NCBI GenBank assembly: GCA_023436305.1
Contig: JAEZJQ010000122.1
Span: forward strand, 1 to 24,555
Source: Bacillota bacterium
Lineage (GTDB): Bacteria; Bacillota; UBA4882; UBA8346
DNA length: 24,555 nucleotides
Direction of reading: 5' to 3'
The notes under the pieces are model-generated. The model saw only the letters and a program-made list of their open reading frames with translations. It was not told the DNA's origin and made no database searches. Every line of letters begins with the position of its first letter. The first letter of the stretch is position 1. Shown here one piece after another: positions 14,807 through 24,448 of this stretch. The translations under genes were made by a program, and so were the position numbers.

Positions 14807-15712
14807 ATGCCGGAAAATAAAAAAAGTAAATCGCAGTCAAAAAAGGAATTTAGTAAACCATTACTTGCGATTTTGATTACGATTACGCTCGCTCCTATTT
14901 CGGAAATCTTTATGCAAATTACGAAACACTTCGGGTTGACAAAATTGGCCCTTTCCGACGTGATGAGTTTGCTGGTGCTGAAAAACCCAAATTTGTTAGT
15001 GGGGATTTTTGTAACTCTTTTATATGGTTCGTGGTTGGCGCTACTAATGTACTATAGCCCAAAATTTTTGGGTTTCGATTATTTACCGCTTAAAACGATG
15101 TTTGTATCAATGTCTCTTGAATCTTGGCTTTTTAATATTTTTGGGATTTTAGGGAGAAATGAGCGGTTAACCCTCAGCGTCGGCGAAAATTTACAAAACG
15201 CTTTCTTAGCTGCCATCACCGGGTTAGTTTGCGGATTTTTATTCCGAAAATATCTTTTCCAAAAAACCGTTTCCCGAAAAGGTGATACCATGAAACACGA
15301 CAAACCTTTACTGGCCATGTTGTTTGGCATTGCGCCCCTGCCTCTACTGGAAGGATATACCCAAATTATGAAATACCTGGGGCTGACAACCTTATCCGTC
15401 TTTGAAGTGCTTAGTTTAATGTGGTTAAGAAAACCAAGCTGGCTGTTGGGCATTTTAGCAATGTTCGGAATTGGTTCCTGGATAGGGCTAATAATTTATC
15501 ATAGCGTCAAGATCTTAGGAGTTGACTATTTACCGATCAAAACAATCTTGATTGAATTTACTACGTTATTTTTGGTCGTTAGTATTTATGGAACTCTGGG
15601 GGGAAATGAACTCCTAATCCAGAACGCCAGCGGCTTCTTGGTCCACACTCTCGATGCAGTAATTGGTGGTCTATGTACCGGGTTTTTAATGAAAAAGTAT
15701 TTATTTTGCTAA
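14807..15712 (+). CDS. Integral membrane protein made of two 149-residue repeats
   Basis: A 301-residue protein of unknown function with a basic N-terminus and several membrane helices in each half. The halves align without gaps at an offset of exactly 149 residues: KPLLA 17/166, DVMSLLVLKNPNLLVGI against EVLSLMWLRKPSWLLGI, GSWLALL 74 against GSWIGLI 223, GFDYLPLKT 89 against GVDYLPIKT 238, and FRKYLF 146 against MKKYLF 295. The second half opens with its own Met162 (ATG at 15290), preceded by AAAAGGTGAT, much like the AAAAAGGATGA before the gene's own ATG. This suggests tandem duplication of a single-repeat gene followed by fusion, or a gene that also makes the half-protein. I recognise no family with confidence. 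Confidence 0.8.
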   Translation: MPENKKSKSQSKKEFSKPLLAILITITLAPISEIFMQITKHFGLTKLALSDVMSLLVLKNPNLLVGIFVTLLYGSWLALLMYYSPKFLGFDYLPLKTMFVSMSLESWLFNIFGILGRNERLTLSVGENLQNAFLAAITGLVCGFLFRKYLFQKTVSRKGDTMKHDKPLLAMLFGIAPLPLLEGYTQIMKYLGLTTLSVFEVLSLMWLRKPSWLLGILAMFGIGSWIGLIIYHSVKILGVDYLPIKTILIEFTTLFLVVSIYGTLGGNELLIQNASGFLVHTLDAVIGGLCTGFLMKKYLFC

Positions 15713-15765
15713 ACAATGATAGCGGAACTTTTCGGACTTATCAAACCCGAAGAAGCATATTTTAA

Positions 15766-16407
15766 TCATATGAAAGAGGTGAAATCCCCGCCAAACCTTT
15801 GAATATATCCCCGCTCGCCTTCAGGTATGAGTTCAATGTAATCAAAAACTGCCGGGCCGCCTCGCGGCCCTTCTTCCTTTTCATTTTCAAGATAGGGTTT
15901 TAATACTTCAACACTTTGACCGGATTTCAATAATTTAAGTACTTGCGCACTTTCACTGGGCTGTCCCAACAGTTTAGCCTCCGCTCTTACCAATACTCCA
16001 TAGCGCGCACGCGCTACTTTACTTTGTTTAGTCCGCCGTAATTGGAATCCTTTGATTGCTAGCTCTGCAACATCTTTATTTAATTTATCCGTTGTCCAAC
16101 CGGAAAATTTCATCAAGATTTTCAAAGAATGATTGGAATCAATATGAGCCAGAGCCCAAATCACGTTAAACGGATATGCGCTGGTGGCTGCGAAGGGTTC
16201 CTTTTGATATTTTTTGGGTTTATAAAGCATCTCCTCCAAAATCGGAATAATTGCTTCTCCCTGCTCCGCAGCCCAGTATGATGCGTAAAGAGTATCCAGA
16301 TAGCCACCTTTAGCCATTCTCCCTTCAACTTCTTTCAGGCTTAAATCAGAACCCAAAGCTGAAAAAGAGATTAAGAAAGTTAATAGAAAACTAACTAAAA
16401 ATTTCAA
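15766..16407 (-). CDS. Secreted protein with HEAT-like N-terminal domain and SH3-like tail
   Basis: A 213-residue exported protein of unknown role. It begins with a signal peptide (KFLVSFLLTFLISFSALGS). Residues about 25-125 look helical with HEAT-like pairs (ASYWAAEQGEAIIPILEEML). Residues about 135-212 resemble a bacterial SH3 domain, with GVLVRAEAKLLGQPSESAQV then LKLLKSGQSVEVL, ending in a YIELIPEGERGYI strand. Such domains often bind the cell wall. AGGAGG (minus strand of 16417-16422) is 3 nt from a TTG at 16413 and 9 nt from a TTG at 16407, so 16407 is preferred. It lies 115 nt after kdpE on the same strand, with no strong terminator between them, so some read-through from the kdp operon is possible. 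Confidence 0.7.
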   Translation of the reverse strand: MKFLVSFLLTFLISFSALGSDLSLKEVEGRMAKGGYLDTLYASYWAAEQGEAIIPILEEMLYKPKKYQKEPFAATSAYPFNVIWALAHIDSNHSLKILMKFSGWTTDKLNKDVAELAIKGFQLRRTKQSKVARARYGVLVRAEAKLLGQPSESAQVLKLLKSGQSVEVLKPYLENEKEEGPRGGPAVFDYIELIPEGERGYIQRFGGDFTSFI

Positions 16408-16522
16408 GAACAAATTCCTCCTAAGTCGGTTCTTAATTCACTTAATTTGTATATCAAAGCCCTTAGATCAAGACACTTTTTTGTCGCTGGTTTGAACATA
16501 AGATGACAAAGATTTATCAAGA

Positions 16523-17206
16523 TCACATGAGACGATACCCTACACCGGGTTCCGTTATCAAATGTTTCGGCTGTGAAGGATTCTTTTCAATTTTCCGGCG
16601 CAATTGTCCTACAAAGACCCGAAGATAATGGGTTTCATGTTCATAACCCAGACCCCAGATTGTTTTCAATAACTGACTATTCGTATAAACCCGGCCAGGA
16701 TTTGAGGCTAAGGTTTTTAACAGGTCATATTCAATTGGAGTTAACTTAATCAATTGTTCATCAAGGAAAACCATCCGTTTTGCCCGATCAATCCGTAAAT
16801 CATCCAGGGTTATTATCGGTTCGTCCATCTCCTTGGCAGAACGACGCAAAGCTACCCGAATCCGCGCTAAGAGTTCACCCATACCGAAAGGTTTCGTAAC
16901 ATAATCTTCAGCCCCGGCATCGAGCATTTCAATTTTCGTATTTTCTTGTTCTCGTACCGATAGAATAATTACTGGGATTTGAGACCATTCCCGTAACCGT
17001 TTCAAAACTTCCAAGCCATCCATATCCGGTAATCCCATATCAAGAATTATTAAATCGGGTTTGTGCATCACGGCTTGATTAAGACCCTCCTGCCCCAAAG
17101 TGGCTTCTTCCATTTCAAAACCATGAGCGGATAAAGCCACTTTTAGTAAACGGCGAATTTGAGGTTCATCGTCAATCACCAAAATACGAGGACCTTTTCC
17201 AATCAT
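16523..17206 (-). CDS. kdpE: Potassium-uptake response regulator KdpE
   Basis: A 227-residue OmpR-family regulator that should be phosphorylated by KdpD and activate the kdp promoter. The receiver domain (about 6-120) has the acidic pair DDE (12-14), the phospho-acceptor Asp56 in LIILDMGLPDMDG and Lys105 in YVTKPFG. The C-terminal winged-helix domain (about 130-227) includes LTPIEYDLLKTLASNPGRVY and the recognition-helix region THYLRVFVGQLRRKIE, with the KdpE-like ending PKHLITEPGVGYRLM. Its ATG overlaps the kdpD stop by 4 nt (ATGA), giving coupled translation. The length and motifs are normal, and it is the last gene of the kdp operon. Confidence 0.93.
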   Translation of the reverse strand: MIGKGPRILVIDDEPQIRRLLKVALSAHGFEMEEATLGQEGLNQAVMHKPDLIILDMGLPDMDGLEVLKRLREWSQIPVIILSVREQENTKIEMLDAGAEDYVTKPFGMGELLARIRVALRRSAKEMDEPIITLDDLRIDRAKRMVFLDEQLIKLTPIEYDLLKTLASNPGRVYTNSQLLKTIWGLGYEHETHYLRVFVGQLRRKIEKNPSQPKHLITEPGVGYRLM

Positions 17207-19968
17207 AGACCGCCCATCCCCCTGTCTAGTTCTACCATACTTTGAGGTATTTCCATACCTTTAGGTATTTCCATACCTTTAGGTATTTCAACTGAGATTG
17301 GTAGAGTGAATATAATGGTCGTCCCCGAACCCGCCTCGCTCTCCGCCCAAATTCTTCCGCCGTGGGCATCGATGATTGCCTTGCAAATTGTCAATCCTAA
17401 TCCGGTACCTTTAATAGTCTGGGTTGTTTTCCCCCGGTAGAACTGATCGAAAATTGAGTTGAGTTCCGGTTTCGGAATCCCTTCACCTTGATCTTGAACT
17501 GCCGTAAATAGTTCATCCTTTTGCCGGAATACCCGTATTACAATTTCTGACCCTATTGGAGAATATTTAATCGCATTATCTAATAAGTTAACCAAGACTT
17601 GTTCCATCAAAGCCATATCGAATTGGATTAACGGCAATTCCGGTTCGATATCGGTATTAACCGGACGATTATCTAAAGACCGGCGGATATCGTTTAATGC
17701 AATACCGATAATTTCTACAATATCACACCATTCCTTTTTTAATTCAACCTTTCCCTTTTGCCAGCGGGCCATATCAAAAAGATTGCCCACTAACCGGTTC
17801 ATCCGTAAAGCTTCTTCTTCAATTGTGCGTAATAATTCAACCCGGGAGGAATGGTCAAATAATTCCCCTTCCTCTAAAAGACTTGTAACAGCACCAATAA
17901 TCGATGAAAGCGGAGTTCGCAAATCATGGGAAAGTGAATTGAACATCGCCATCCAAAGCCGTTCCGACTCCCGCAGCAAATAGGTTTGTTGAGACTCTTG
18001 CGCCAAATTAATCCTTTTTATCGCGAGAGCAATTAAATTGGCGAAAGCCTCAATCAAATGCCGTTTCTCCGGATCCACCACTTTATCATTGCTGTAAAGC
18101 CGAACCGCGATCACTCCAATTACCTGGTTATCGGATACTAAAGGCATGTAAAGGCCTTTAACACCATTTAATGTATCTGTTCCACGTCCGGCAATTTTGC
18201 CATGATGATATACCCAAGTAGCTACGCCAAGTTCACTGGGGCTGATAAAATTTTTCCCTTCTCCTTGAGGAGAGGCTAAGGCTTTCATGGATAATTCGCC
18301 GGAATCTTCGGCCAATAATAATACTACATCCCCATTGGCTGATTCCGCAATCCGTTGTGCGGCCATTTCCAGCATTGTTTCCAAACCTTCAGTACCGGCA
18401 ATATTCTTACTTAAAGAATAAAGCGCCGAGATCCGAATCTCCCGTTTCCTGGCTTCATGAGCATGATGCCGTAACCTTCCCGCAAGCGTTCCGGTTACAT
18501 AAGCTACCCCATGAAACATGATAAAACTGAATAAATAACGGACATCGGCAACTGTGAATTGATGTACCGGAGGAATAAATAAAAAATCAAAACTAATTAC
18601 CGCTAAAAATGCTCCTAACAAGGCGGTATACCGGCCCCATAAAATTCCTGATACCATCACCGGTAAAAGAAATCCCAAAGCAATATTAACCAATCCGAAA
18701 GTAGGTTCCACAATTTTTCCCAAAACGGTAATCAAAATCACCATACAGATTGTCAATATTGCCGGAAAAAGCCGAATCCGGGATGGCGCACGGCGGGGAG
18801 CATAAGTTATCGGTGTATTACGAGTTCGTTCCGAAATGATATGAACACTTAAGCCTTCACTTTGTTTCAAAATTTTACTGAAAACCGAACCGCGAAAAAG
18901 CTGCCGGATACTTGTAAGCGCCGGTTTGCCAATCAACAGATGGGTAACATTCCGGCGTCTGGCAACTCTGACAATTTCTTCGGATACTTCATCGCCAACG
19001 ATAGTGACAATTTCGGCCCCCAACTCCTCAGCTAATTGAAGATTTTGAGTCAAAGCCAATTTTTCTTTGTCACTAGCGATTTCATTACGTGGCAATTCCA
19101 CATTAACGGCAATCCATGGCGCTTTCAAACTTGCAGCTAACCGGTAAGCCGCTCGAATCAACTGGGAAGAAAGTGGACTTTCACTCACACATACCATTAC
19201 CCGTTCTGCAGCAGGCCATGGGCCTGGAATCGCGTGAGCGCGCATATAAGTTTCCAAATCGATATCAATCCGCTGGCTTACATACCGCAGAGCCAACTCC
19301 CGCAGAGCGGTCAAATTGCCAATCCGGAAAAAATTCCGGGCGGCTTCCTGAGCCCGCGCCGGTAAATACACTTTGCCTTCCTGAAGGCGTTTTAAAAGAT
19401 CGTCCGGAGGAATATCCACCAATTTAATTTCCGCGTCCCGCAGCACAATATCGGGAACCGTCTCTCGTACAATGATCCCGGTTATTTGGGCCACTACATC
19501 GTTTAAGCTTTCAATATGCTGAATATTGAGGGTTGTGTATACACTAATCCCGGCCGCCAATAATTGTTCCACATCCTGATAACGCCGGGTATGGAGAGAA
19601 CCGGGAATATTGGTATGGGCTAATTCATCAACTAAGACAATTTGCGGACGTAATCGTAAAATTTCATCCAAATCCATTTCCGGAAAGGTTCGGCCCTGAT
19701 ACTCGATTAGCCTGGGTTTGACGGCGGGAATGCCACCAGCTAAGGCTTCGGTATCCGAACGTCCATGAGTTTCAACCCAGCCGATGATCAAATTGGAGCC
19801 TTCCGCTAAACGTTCCTTAGCGGTTAATAACATGGCGTAGGTTTTTCCGACACCAGCGGAAGCTCCTAAAAATACGGTTAATTTGCCACGTTCAGCCTGA
19901 CGCAATTGGGCCAATAAAGCATCGGGATCGGCCCGGCCATCTATTGGTTTCACATTTTTCAACTCCAT
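17203..19968 (-). CDS. kdpD: Potassium-responsive sensor histidine kinase KdpD
   Basis: A 921-residue membrane sensor kinase. The N-terminal KdpD domain carries Walker A GASAGVGKT (35-43) and LVDELAHTNIPGS; a universal-stress-like domain follows (about 255-380). Four membrane helices lie around 400-495, then a GAF-like domain (about 515-650). The kinase core has the phospho-acceptor His681 in NSLSHDLRTPLSS, Asn798 in the N-box (NLLDNAIKYSP), DQGEG and GTGLGL. The C-terminal tail holds three EIPKGM-type hexapeptides encoded by a minisatellite. ATG at 19968 lies one base after the kdpC stop; a TTG at 19989 would overlap kdpC by 20 nt and add 7 residues. It senses K+ limitation or osmotic and turgor signals in known systems and phosphorylates KdpE. 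Confidence 0.93.
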   Translation of the reverse strand: MELKNVKPIDGRADPDALLAQLRQAERGKLTVFLGASAGVGKTYAMLLTAKERLAEGSNLIIGWVETHGRSDTEALAGGIPAVKPRLIEYQGRTFPEMDLDEILRLRPQIVLVDELAHTNIPGSLHTRRYQDVEQLLAAGISVYTTLNIQHIESLNDVVAQITGIIVRETVPDIVLRDAEIKLVDIPPDDLLKRLQEGKVYLPARAQEAARNFFRIGNLTALRELALRYVSQRIDIDLETYMRAHAIPGPWPAAERVMVCVSESPLSSQLIRAAYRLAASLKAPWIAVNVELPRNEIASDKEKLALTQNLQLAEELGAEIVTIVGDEVSEEIVRVARRRNVTHLLIGKPALTSIRQLFRGSVFSKILKQSEGLSVHIISERTRNTPITYAPRRAPSRIRLFPAILTICMVILITVLGKIVEPTFGLVNIALGFLLPVMVSGILWGRYTALLGAFLAVISFDFLFIPPVHQFTVADVRYLFSFIMFHGVAYVTGTLAGRLRHHAHEARKREIRISALYSLSKNIAGTEGLETMLEMAAQRIAESANGDVVLLLAEDSGELSMKALASPQGEGKNFISPSELGVATWVYHHGKIAGRGTDTLNGVKGLYMPLVSDNQVIGVIAVRLYSNDKVVDPEKRHLIEAFANLIALAIKRINLAQESQQTYLLRESERLWMAMFNSLSHDLRTPLSSIIGAVTSLLEEGELFDHSSRVELLRTIEEEALRMNRLVGNLFDMARWQKGKVELKKEWCDIVEIIGIALNDIRRSLDNRPVNTDIEPELPLIQFDMALMEQVLVNLLDNAIKYSPIGSEIVIRVFRQKDELFTAVQDQGEGIPKPELNSIFDQFYRGKTTQTIKGTGLGLTICKAIIDAHGGRIWAESEAGSGTTIIFTLPISVEIPKGMEIPKGMEIPQSMVELDRGMGGL
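17236..17289 (-). repeat. Three tandem 18-bp repeats at the kdpD 3' end
   Basis: The units lie at 17236-17253, 17254-17271 and 17272-17289. The last two are identical, and the first differs at a few bases. On the coding strand each encodes Glu-Ile-Pro-(Lys/Gln)-(Gly/Ser)-Met. As 18 is a multiple of 3, gain or loss of units keeps the reading frame. Confidence 0.85.
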
Positions 19969-19969
19969 T

Positions 19970-20533
19970 TTATAATGAATCCAGAGCAATATTTAGACGT
20001 AGTACATTGACCCGAGAGGTTCCAAAGATACCTAAAAACGGTTTCTCAATATTTTTATCAACCAACTGCCGTACTTGATCTGCTTGAAGCCCCCGGACTC
20101 GTGCCACTCGCGGTACTTGCAGTAAAGCTCCTTGAGGGGAAATATGTGGGTCCAGGCCACTAGCCGAGGCAGTTACCAAATCGCTTGGAACCGGTTGGGC
20201 CGCCGGTAATTGGTTTTCTTGCCTGATTTTCGCCACCCGTTCCTTTATCAATCGAAGCAGTTCCCGGTTGGTTGGCGCCATGTTGGAGCCACCCGATCCC
20301 ATCCCGTTATAATCGGTAGCGGAAGGCCGCCCATGAAAATAACGTGGTGAATCAAAATTTTGCCCGATGAGAAACGACCCTGCCAACTTTCCGTTTCGGT
20401 CAACCAATGAACCGTTCGCCTGGTTGGGAAAGAAAAGTTGAGCCAAGCCGGTGACAGCCAACGGATAAACCACACCGGTCAATAATGTAAGTGAAATTAA
20501 AAGTATGAATGCCCGCGAAATATTCTTCCACAT
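19970..20533 (-). CDS. kdpC: Potassium-transporting ATPase subunit KdpC
   Basis: A 187-residue accessory subunit of the Kdp pump, with one N-terminal membrane helix (about 7-30) and an extracytoplasmic domain. Family motifs are VVYPLAVTGLAQLFFP, GSFLIGQNFDSPRYFHGRPSA (split at GQNF and YFHGRPSATDYN), GSGGSNMAPTN (79-89), SGLDPHISP and the closing LGIFGTSRVNVLRLNIALD. KdpC stabilises the KdpAB complex and raises ATP affinity. It lies 43 nt after kdpB and is followed directly by kdpD. The length and sequence are typical. Confidence 0.95.
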   Translation of the reverse strand: MWKNISRAFILLISLTLLTGVVYPLAVTGLAQLFFPNQANGSLVDRNGKLAGSFLIGQNFDSPRYFHGRPSATDYNGMGSGGSNMAPTNRELLRLIKERVAKIRQENQLPAAQPVPSDLVTASASGLDPHISPQGALLQVPRVARVRGLQADQVRQLVDKNIEKPFLGIFGTSRVNVLRLNIALDSL

Positions 20534-20576
20534 ATCGTAACACTATCCCTTCACAATGCCTAAGCATATTAAATTT

Positions 20577-22610
20577 TTATAAAATCCGGATTAAGAGATC
20601 AATCAATTTAATACCGATAAATGGAACAATCAACCCGCCCAATCCATAGATTAACATATTCCGGCGCAATAGCTCATTGGCGCTAAGCGGCCGGTAAGCT
20701 ACCCCTTTTAATGCCAAAGGAACCAAGGCAATAATAATTAAAGCATTAAAAATAACTGCCGATAAGATTGCGCTCTCAGGGTTTAGCCCCATAATATTTA
20801 ACTGATTCAAGACCGGATAGTTGGCGGCAAACATCGCCGGAATGATTGCGAAGTATTTCGCCACATCATTGGCGATACTGAAAGTCGTCAGCGAACCCCG
20901 GGTCATCAGCAGCTGTTTGCCGATACCGACGACTTCGATAAGTTTGGTTGGGTTGCTATCCAGATCGACCATATTACCAGCTTCCTTGGCCGCTTGGGTC
21001 CCGCTATTCATGGCCACTCCGACATCAGCTTGGGCAAGGGCCGGGGCGTCATTGGTCCCATCTCCGGTCATCGCCACCAAATGCCCTTGAGCTTGATATT
21101 CTCTGATTCGCTGCAGTTTGGTCTCAGGTGTAGCCTCGGCCATAAAATCATCAACTCCGGCCTCCGCTGCAATTGCCGCAGCGGTTAACGGATTGTCCCC
21201 GGTAATCATTACCGTTTTAATACCCATCCGGCGCAATTCGGCGAAACGCTCCTTAATGCCGCCCTTTACCACATCCTTTAAATAAATAACCCCTAGAACC
21301 CGGCTATTTTCAGCCACTACTAATGGAGTCCCGCCTTCCTCCGCAATCCGGTCGGCAATCTTTTGGACTTGAGATGGAAATTCTCCACCTTGCTCTTTTA
21401 CATATAACATTATCGCGGTAACCGCTCCCTTGCGGATCTCCTGTTTATCCAAATTAACACCGCTCATCCGGGTCTGGGCGCTGAAAGGAACGAAAACCGC
21501 CCTCAGTTTGGTCAAATCCCTTTGCCGGATATTATATTTCTCTTTCGCTAAAATGACGATACTCCGGCCTTCCGGTGTCTCATCCGACAGTGAAGCCAGT
21601 TGAGCGGCATCGGCCAATTGTTCTGCGCTGACACCCGGAGCAGGGAGGAACTCAGTGGCCATCCGGTTACCCAAAGTAATCGTACCGGTTTTATCCAGCA
21701 GAAGTACATCAACATCTCCGGCTGCTTCCGCTGCCCGGCCTGATAAAGCAATCACATTGCGCTTTAACAAACGATCCATTCCGGCAATCCCGATAGCGCT
21801 CAAAAGTCCTCCAATGGTGGTTGGAATCAGACAAACCAAGAGGGCGACCAGAACAACCACCGAAGGCGCTACTCCGGAATAGATCGCGAAAGGTTCAAGA
21901 GTTACCACCGCCAATAGAAAAATGATGGTGAGGGCAATCAATAAAATAGTGAGGGCGATTTCATTGGGCGTTTTTTGGCGTTTCGCCCCTTCCACCAAAT
22001 GAATCATCCGATCCAAAAATGTTTCGCCGGGATTGGCGGAGATCCGTACTTTAATCCAATCCGACAAGACCCGGGTACCACCGGTGACCGAACTACGGTC
22101 GCCACCAGCCTCACGAATTACCGGGGCCGACTCCCCGGTAATAGCGCTTTCATCCACCGAGGCGATTCCCTCAATCACTTCCCCGTCTCCGGGAATAATC
22201 TCGCCCGGTTCAATAAGAACAACATCCCCTTTACGTAATTGAGCCGCGGGAATTGAAACCGTAGTATTGCCGGATATTTTCTTGGCCACCGTCTCACTGC
22301 GGGTACGCCGCAATGCTGCGGCTTGCGCCTTTCCACGTCCTTCCGCCAAAGCTTCCGCAAAATTTGAAAATAAAACTGTTACCCAAAGCCAAAAGGTTAT
22401 TTGAATATTCACTCCAATATCATTCCAATGATGGATCCACAAATCCCGAATTACCGCCAGAGAGTCCAGAGTGGCCACTACTTCCACCACAAACATGACC
22501 GGGTTGCGCCACAGTGTACCCGGATTAAGTTTCAGGAATGAATCCCGGATGGCTTGCGTGATCATATTCCTATTTAAGCCTGATGAAACATTTTTTTTAT
22601 CATTCGACAC
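20577..22610 (-). CDS. kdpB: Potassium-transporting P-type ATPase catalytic subunit KdpB
   Basis: A 677-residue P-type ATPase that hydrolyses ATP to drive K+ import through KdpA. The phosphorylated residue is Asp306 in DKTGTIT, the actuator loop has TGES (158-161), and the hinge is MTGDGTNDAPALAQADVGVAM. The membrane motif LIPTTIGGLLSAIGIAGMDR is intact. The start is GTG with a GGGGGG-rich ribosome site about 7 nt upstream, and it lies 48 nt after kdpA. All key residues are present and the length matches the family, so the subunit should be active. Confidence 0.96.
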   Translation of the reverse strand: MSNDKKNVSSGLNRNMITQAIRDSFLKLNPGTLWRNPVMFVVEVVATLDSLAVIRDLWIHHWNDIGVNIQITFWLWVTVLFSNFAEALAEGRGKAQAAALRRTRSETVAKKISGNTTVSIPAAQLRKGDVVLIEPGEIIPGDGEVIEGIASVDESAITGESAPVIREAGGDRSSVTGGTRVLSDWIKVRISANPGETFLDRMIHLVEGAKRQKTPNEIALTILLIALTIIFLLAVVTLEPFAIYSGVAPSVVVLVALLVCLIPTTIGGLLSAIGIAGMDRLLKRNVIALSGRAAEAAGDVDVLLLDKTGTITLGNRMATEFLPAPGVSAEQLADAAQLASLSDETPEGRSIVILAKEKYNIRQRDLTKLRAVFVPFSAQTRMSGVNLDKQEIRKGAVTAIMLYVKEQGGEFPSQVQKIADRIAEEGGTPLVVAENSRVLGVIYLKDVVKGGIKERFAELRRMGIKTVMITGDNPLTAAAIAAEAGVDDFMAEATPETKLQRIREYQAQGHLVAMTGDGTNDAPALAQADVGVAMNSGTQAAKEAGNMVDLDSNPTKLIEVVGIGKQLLMTRGSLTTFSIANDVAKYFAIIPAMFAANYPVLNQLNIMGLNPESAILSAVIFNALIIIALVPLALKGVAYRPLSANELLRRNMLIYGLGGLIVPFIGIKLIDLLIRIL

Positions 22611-22658
22611 ATTGATTCCCCCCGTGTTCTAGAAATATTTATTCTTGCCCAATCGAGG

Positions 22659-24362
22659 TTAAAATGATTGGCCGGCATTCATCAGCAGATGTTCAATAAT
22701 CGGACCCAAAGCCAAGGCCGGGAAAAAGGTTAACGCGCCGATAATAATGACGGTTCCGATCAAAACACCGGCGAACAACGCTCCCTTCGTCTGAAACGTA
22801 CCTGGCCCAACCGGGATTATTTTCTTCCCGGCCATGCTTCCGGCAATGGCCAGTACGGGAATGATCACTCCAAAACGGCCGAAAAACATTGCCACGGCCA
22901 ATATCAGGTTGTAAAACAGCGTATTGGCGTTTAACCCCGCGAAAGCGCTGCCATTATTTCCCGTGGCTGAGGAAAAAGCATACAATATTTGACTCAATCC
23001 ATGGGGACCCGGATTTGACAATGAAGCTAGACCAGCCCGGGAAATCGCGGCAATGGCGCTGCCCACAAGAATAAGAGCAGATGGTATAATCACGGCCAAA
23101 ACAGCCATCTTTACTTCCTGACTCTCAATCTTTTTACCGAGATATTCAGGCGTTCGCCCCACCATCAAGCCGACAATAAAAACCGCCAGAATCACAAAGA
23201 TTAAAATGGAGTATAACCCGGTTCCCACACCTCCAAAGACTACCTCTCCAAGCATCATTTGGAATAAGGGAATAAAACCACCAAGCGGTGTCATGCTATC
23301 ATGAAGCGTATTAACAGCGCCACACGAAGTCGCCGTGGTGCTGGTGGCAAATAAAGCGGAACTGCCAATCCCGAACCGGAGTTCTTTGCCTTCCAGCGCC
23401 GTCGGACTCCCGACTCCAAGAACGGCAATTTGCGGATTTCCCCTCATCTCACTTAAGTAACAGACACTGAGCGAAATCAGAAACAGGGTGAGCATGGCCC
23501 CCAATATGACATTACCTTGCCGTTTATCCCCTGTCATACGGCCAAAAGTAAAGGTTAAGGCGGCTGGAATAAGCAATATGGCCATTATTTCAAGGAAATT
23601 GGACAACGGTGACGGATTTTCAAAAGGATGAGCCGAATTGGCGTTGAAAAAACCTCCACCATTCGTCCCCAATTCCTTGATGGCCTCCTGAGAAGCCACC
23701 GGTCCCATGGCTATCTGCTGATTGGCGCCTTCCAGCGTTGTAACGTTTTTACTGTGCTGAAAATTTTGAATTACACCTTGCGAAACAAGTACTAAAGCGA
23801 GAACGAATGATAACGGGAGCAAAATCCGGACCACCGAGCGCGTCAGATCGGCCCAAAAGTTCCCAATCTGCCAGGTCGTCTTCCGGGTTATGCCCCGGAT
23901 AAGGGCAATGACCACTGCGATTCCGGTGGCGGCCGAAAGAAAGTTTTGGACCGTTAACCCGGCCATCTGGGTAAAATAGCTCATCGTACTTTCTCCGGAA
24001 TAGGCCTGCCAATTGGTATTGGTAACAAAACTGACCGCCGTATTCAAAGCCAGTCCGCCCGGAACCGCTCCAAAGCCTTGGGAATTGAACGGCAATAAAC
24101 CTTGAAGACGTTGCAAGATAAATAAAAGGATGATTCCTAAGATATTGAACGCGAATAAGGCAAACGCATATTGTTTCCAATTCATCTCCTGCTCCGGATC
24201 GATTCCGGCCAAACGGTATAAAACCCGTTCAACGGCTCCGGCCACCGGATCCAAAAAAGTCCGCTCCCCACGGAAAACCCGGGCGATATATAGGCCAAGC
24301 GGCCATGCCAAACCTAAAGTAATTGCTAAAGTCAATCCCATTTGCAAAATGTCAGTTAACAT
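22659..24362 (-). CDS. kdpA: Potassium-transporting ATPase K+-binding subunit KdpA
   Basis: A 567-residue membrane subunit related to K+ channels, which binds and conducts K+ in the Kdp pump. Conserved filter-type loops are FVTNTNWQAYSGE (112-124) and ELGTNGGGFFNANSAHPFENP (split as GTNGGGFFNAN and SAHPFENP, 232-250); a later one is TATSCGAVNTLHDSMTPLGG. ATG at 24362 has GGAGG (minus strand of 24370-24374) at 7 nt and overlaps the kdpF stop by one base (TAATG). A longer frame open to 24455 would cross kdpF in another frame and is not the real start. Confidence 0.95.
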   Translation of the reverse strand: MLTDILQMGLTLAITLGLAWPLGLYIARVFRGERTFLDPVAGAVERVLYRLAGIDPEQEMNWKQYAFALFAFNILGIILLFILQRLQGLLPFNSQGFGAVPGGLALNTAVSFVTNTNWQAYSGESTMSYFTQMAGLTVQNFLSAATGIAVVIALIRGITRKTTWQIGNFWADLTRSVVRILLPLSFVLALVLVSQGVIQNFQHSKNVTTLEGANQQIAMGPVASQEAIKELGTNGGGFFNANSAHPFENPSPLSNFLEIMAILLIPAALTFTFGRMTGDKRQGNVILGAMLTLFLISLSVCYLSEMRGNPQIAVLGVGSPTALEGKELRFGIGSSALFATSTTATSCGAVNTLHDSMTPLGGFIPLFQMMLGEVVFGGVGTGLYSILIFVILAVFIVGLMVGRTPEYLGKKIESQEVKMAVLAVIIPSALILVGSAIAAISRAGLASLSNPGPHGLSQILYAFSSATGNNGSAFAGLNANTLFYNLILAVAMFFGRFGVIIPVLAIAGSMAGKKIIPVGPGTFQTKGALFAGVLIGTVIIIGALTFFPALALGPIIEHLLMNAGQSF

Positions 24363-24448
24363 TATAATTCCTCCGATTTTACAAGAGCATAGACTAGATA
24401 TACCAGCAAAAAAACCGCTACCATACATCCAATGATTAAATCCGCCAT
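24362..24448 (-). CDS. kdpF: Small membrane subunit KdpF
   Basis: A 28-residue single-helix peptide, MADLIIGCMVAVFLLVYLV then YALVKSEEL. The length, the N-terminal acidic residue, the hydrophobic core and the position directly before kdpA all match KdpF, which stabilises the KdpFABC complex in the membrane. Its stop overlaps the kdpA start (TAATG), and its tail codons contain the kdpA ribosome site, so translation is tightly coupled. GAGG lies about 10 nt before the ATG. It is the first gene of the operon. Confidence 0.9.
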   Translation of the reverse strand: MADLIIGCMVAVFLLVYLVYALVKSEEL

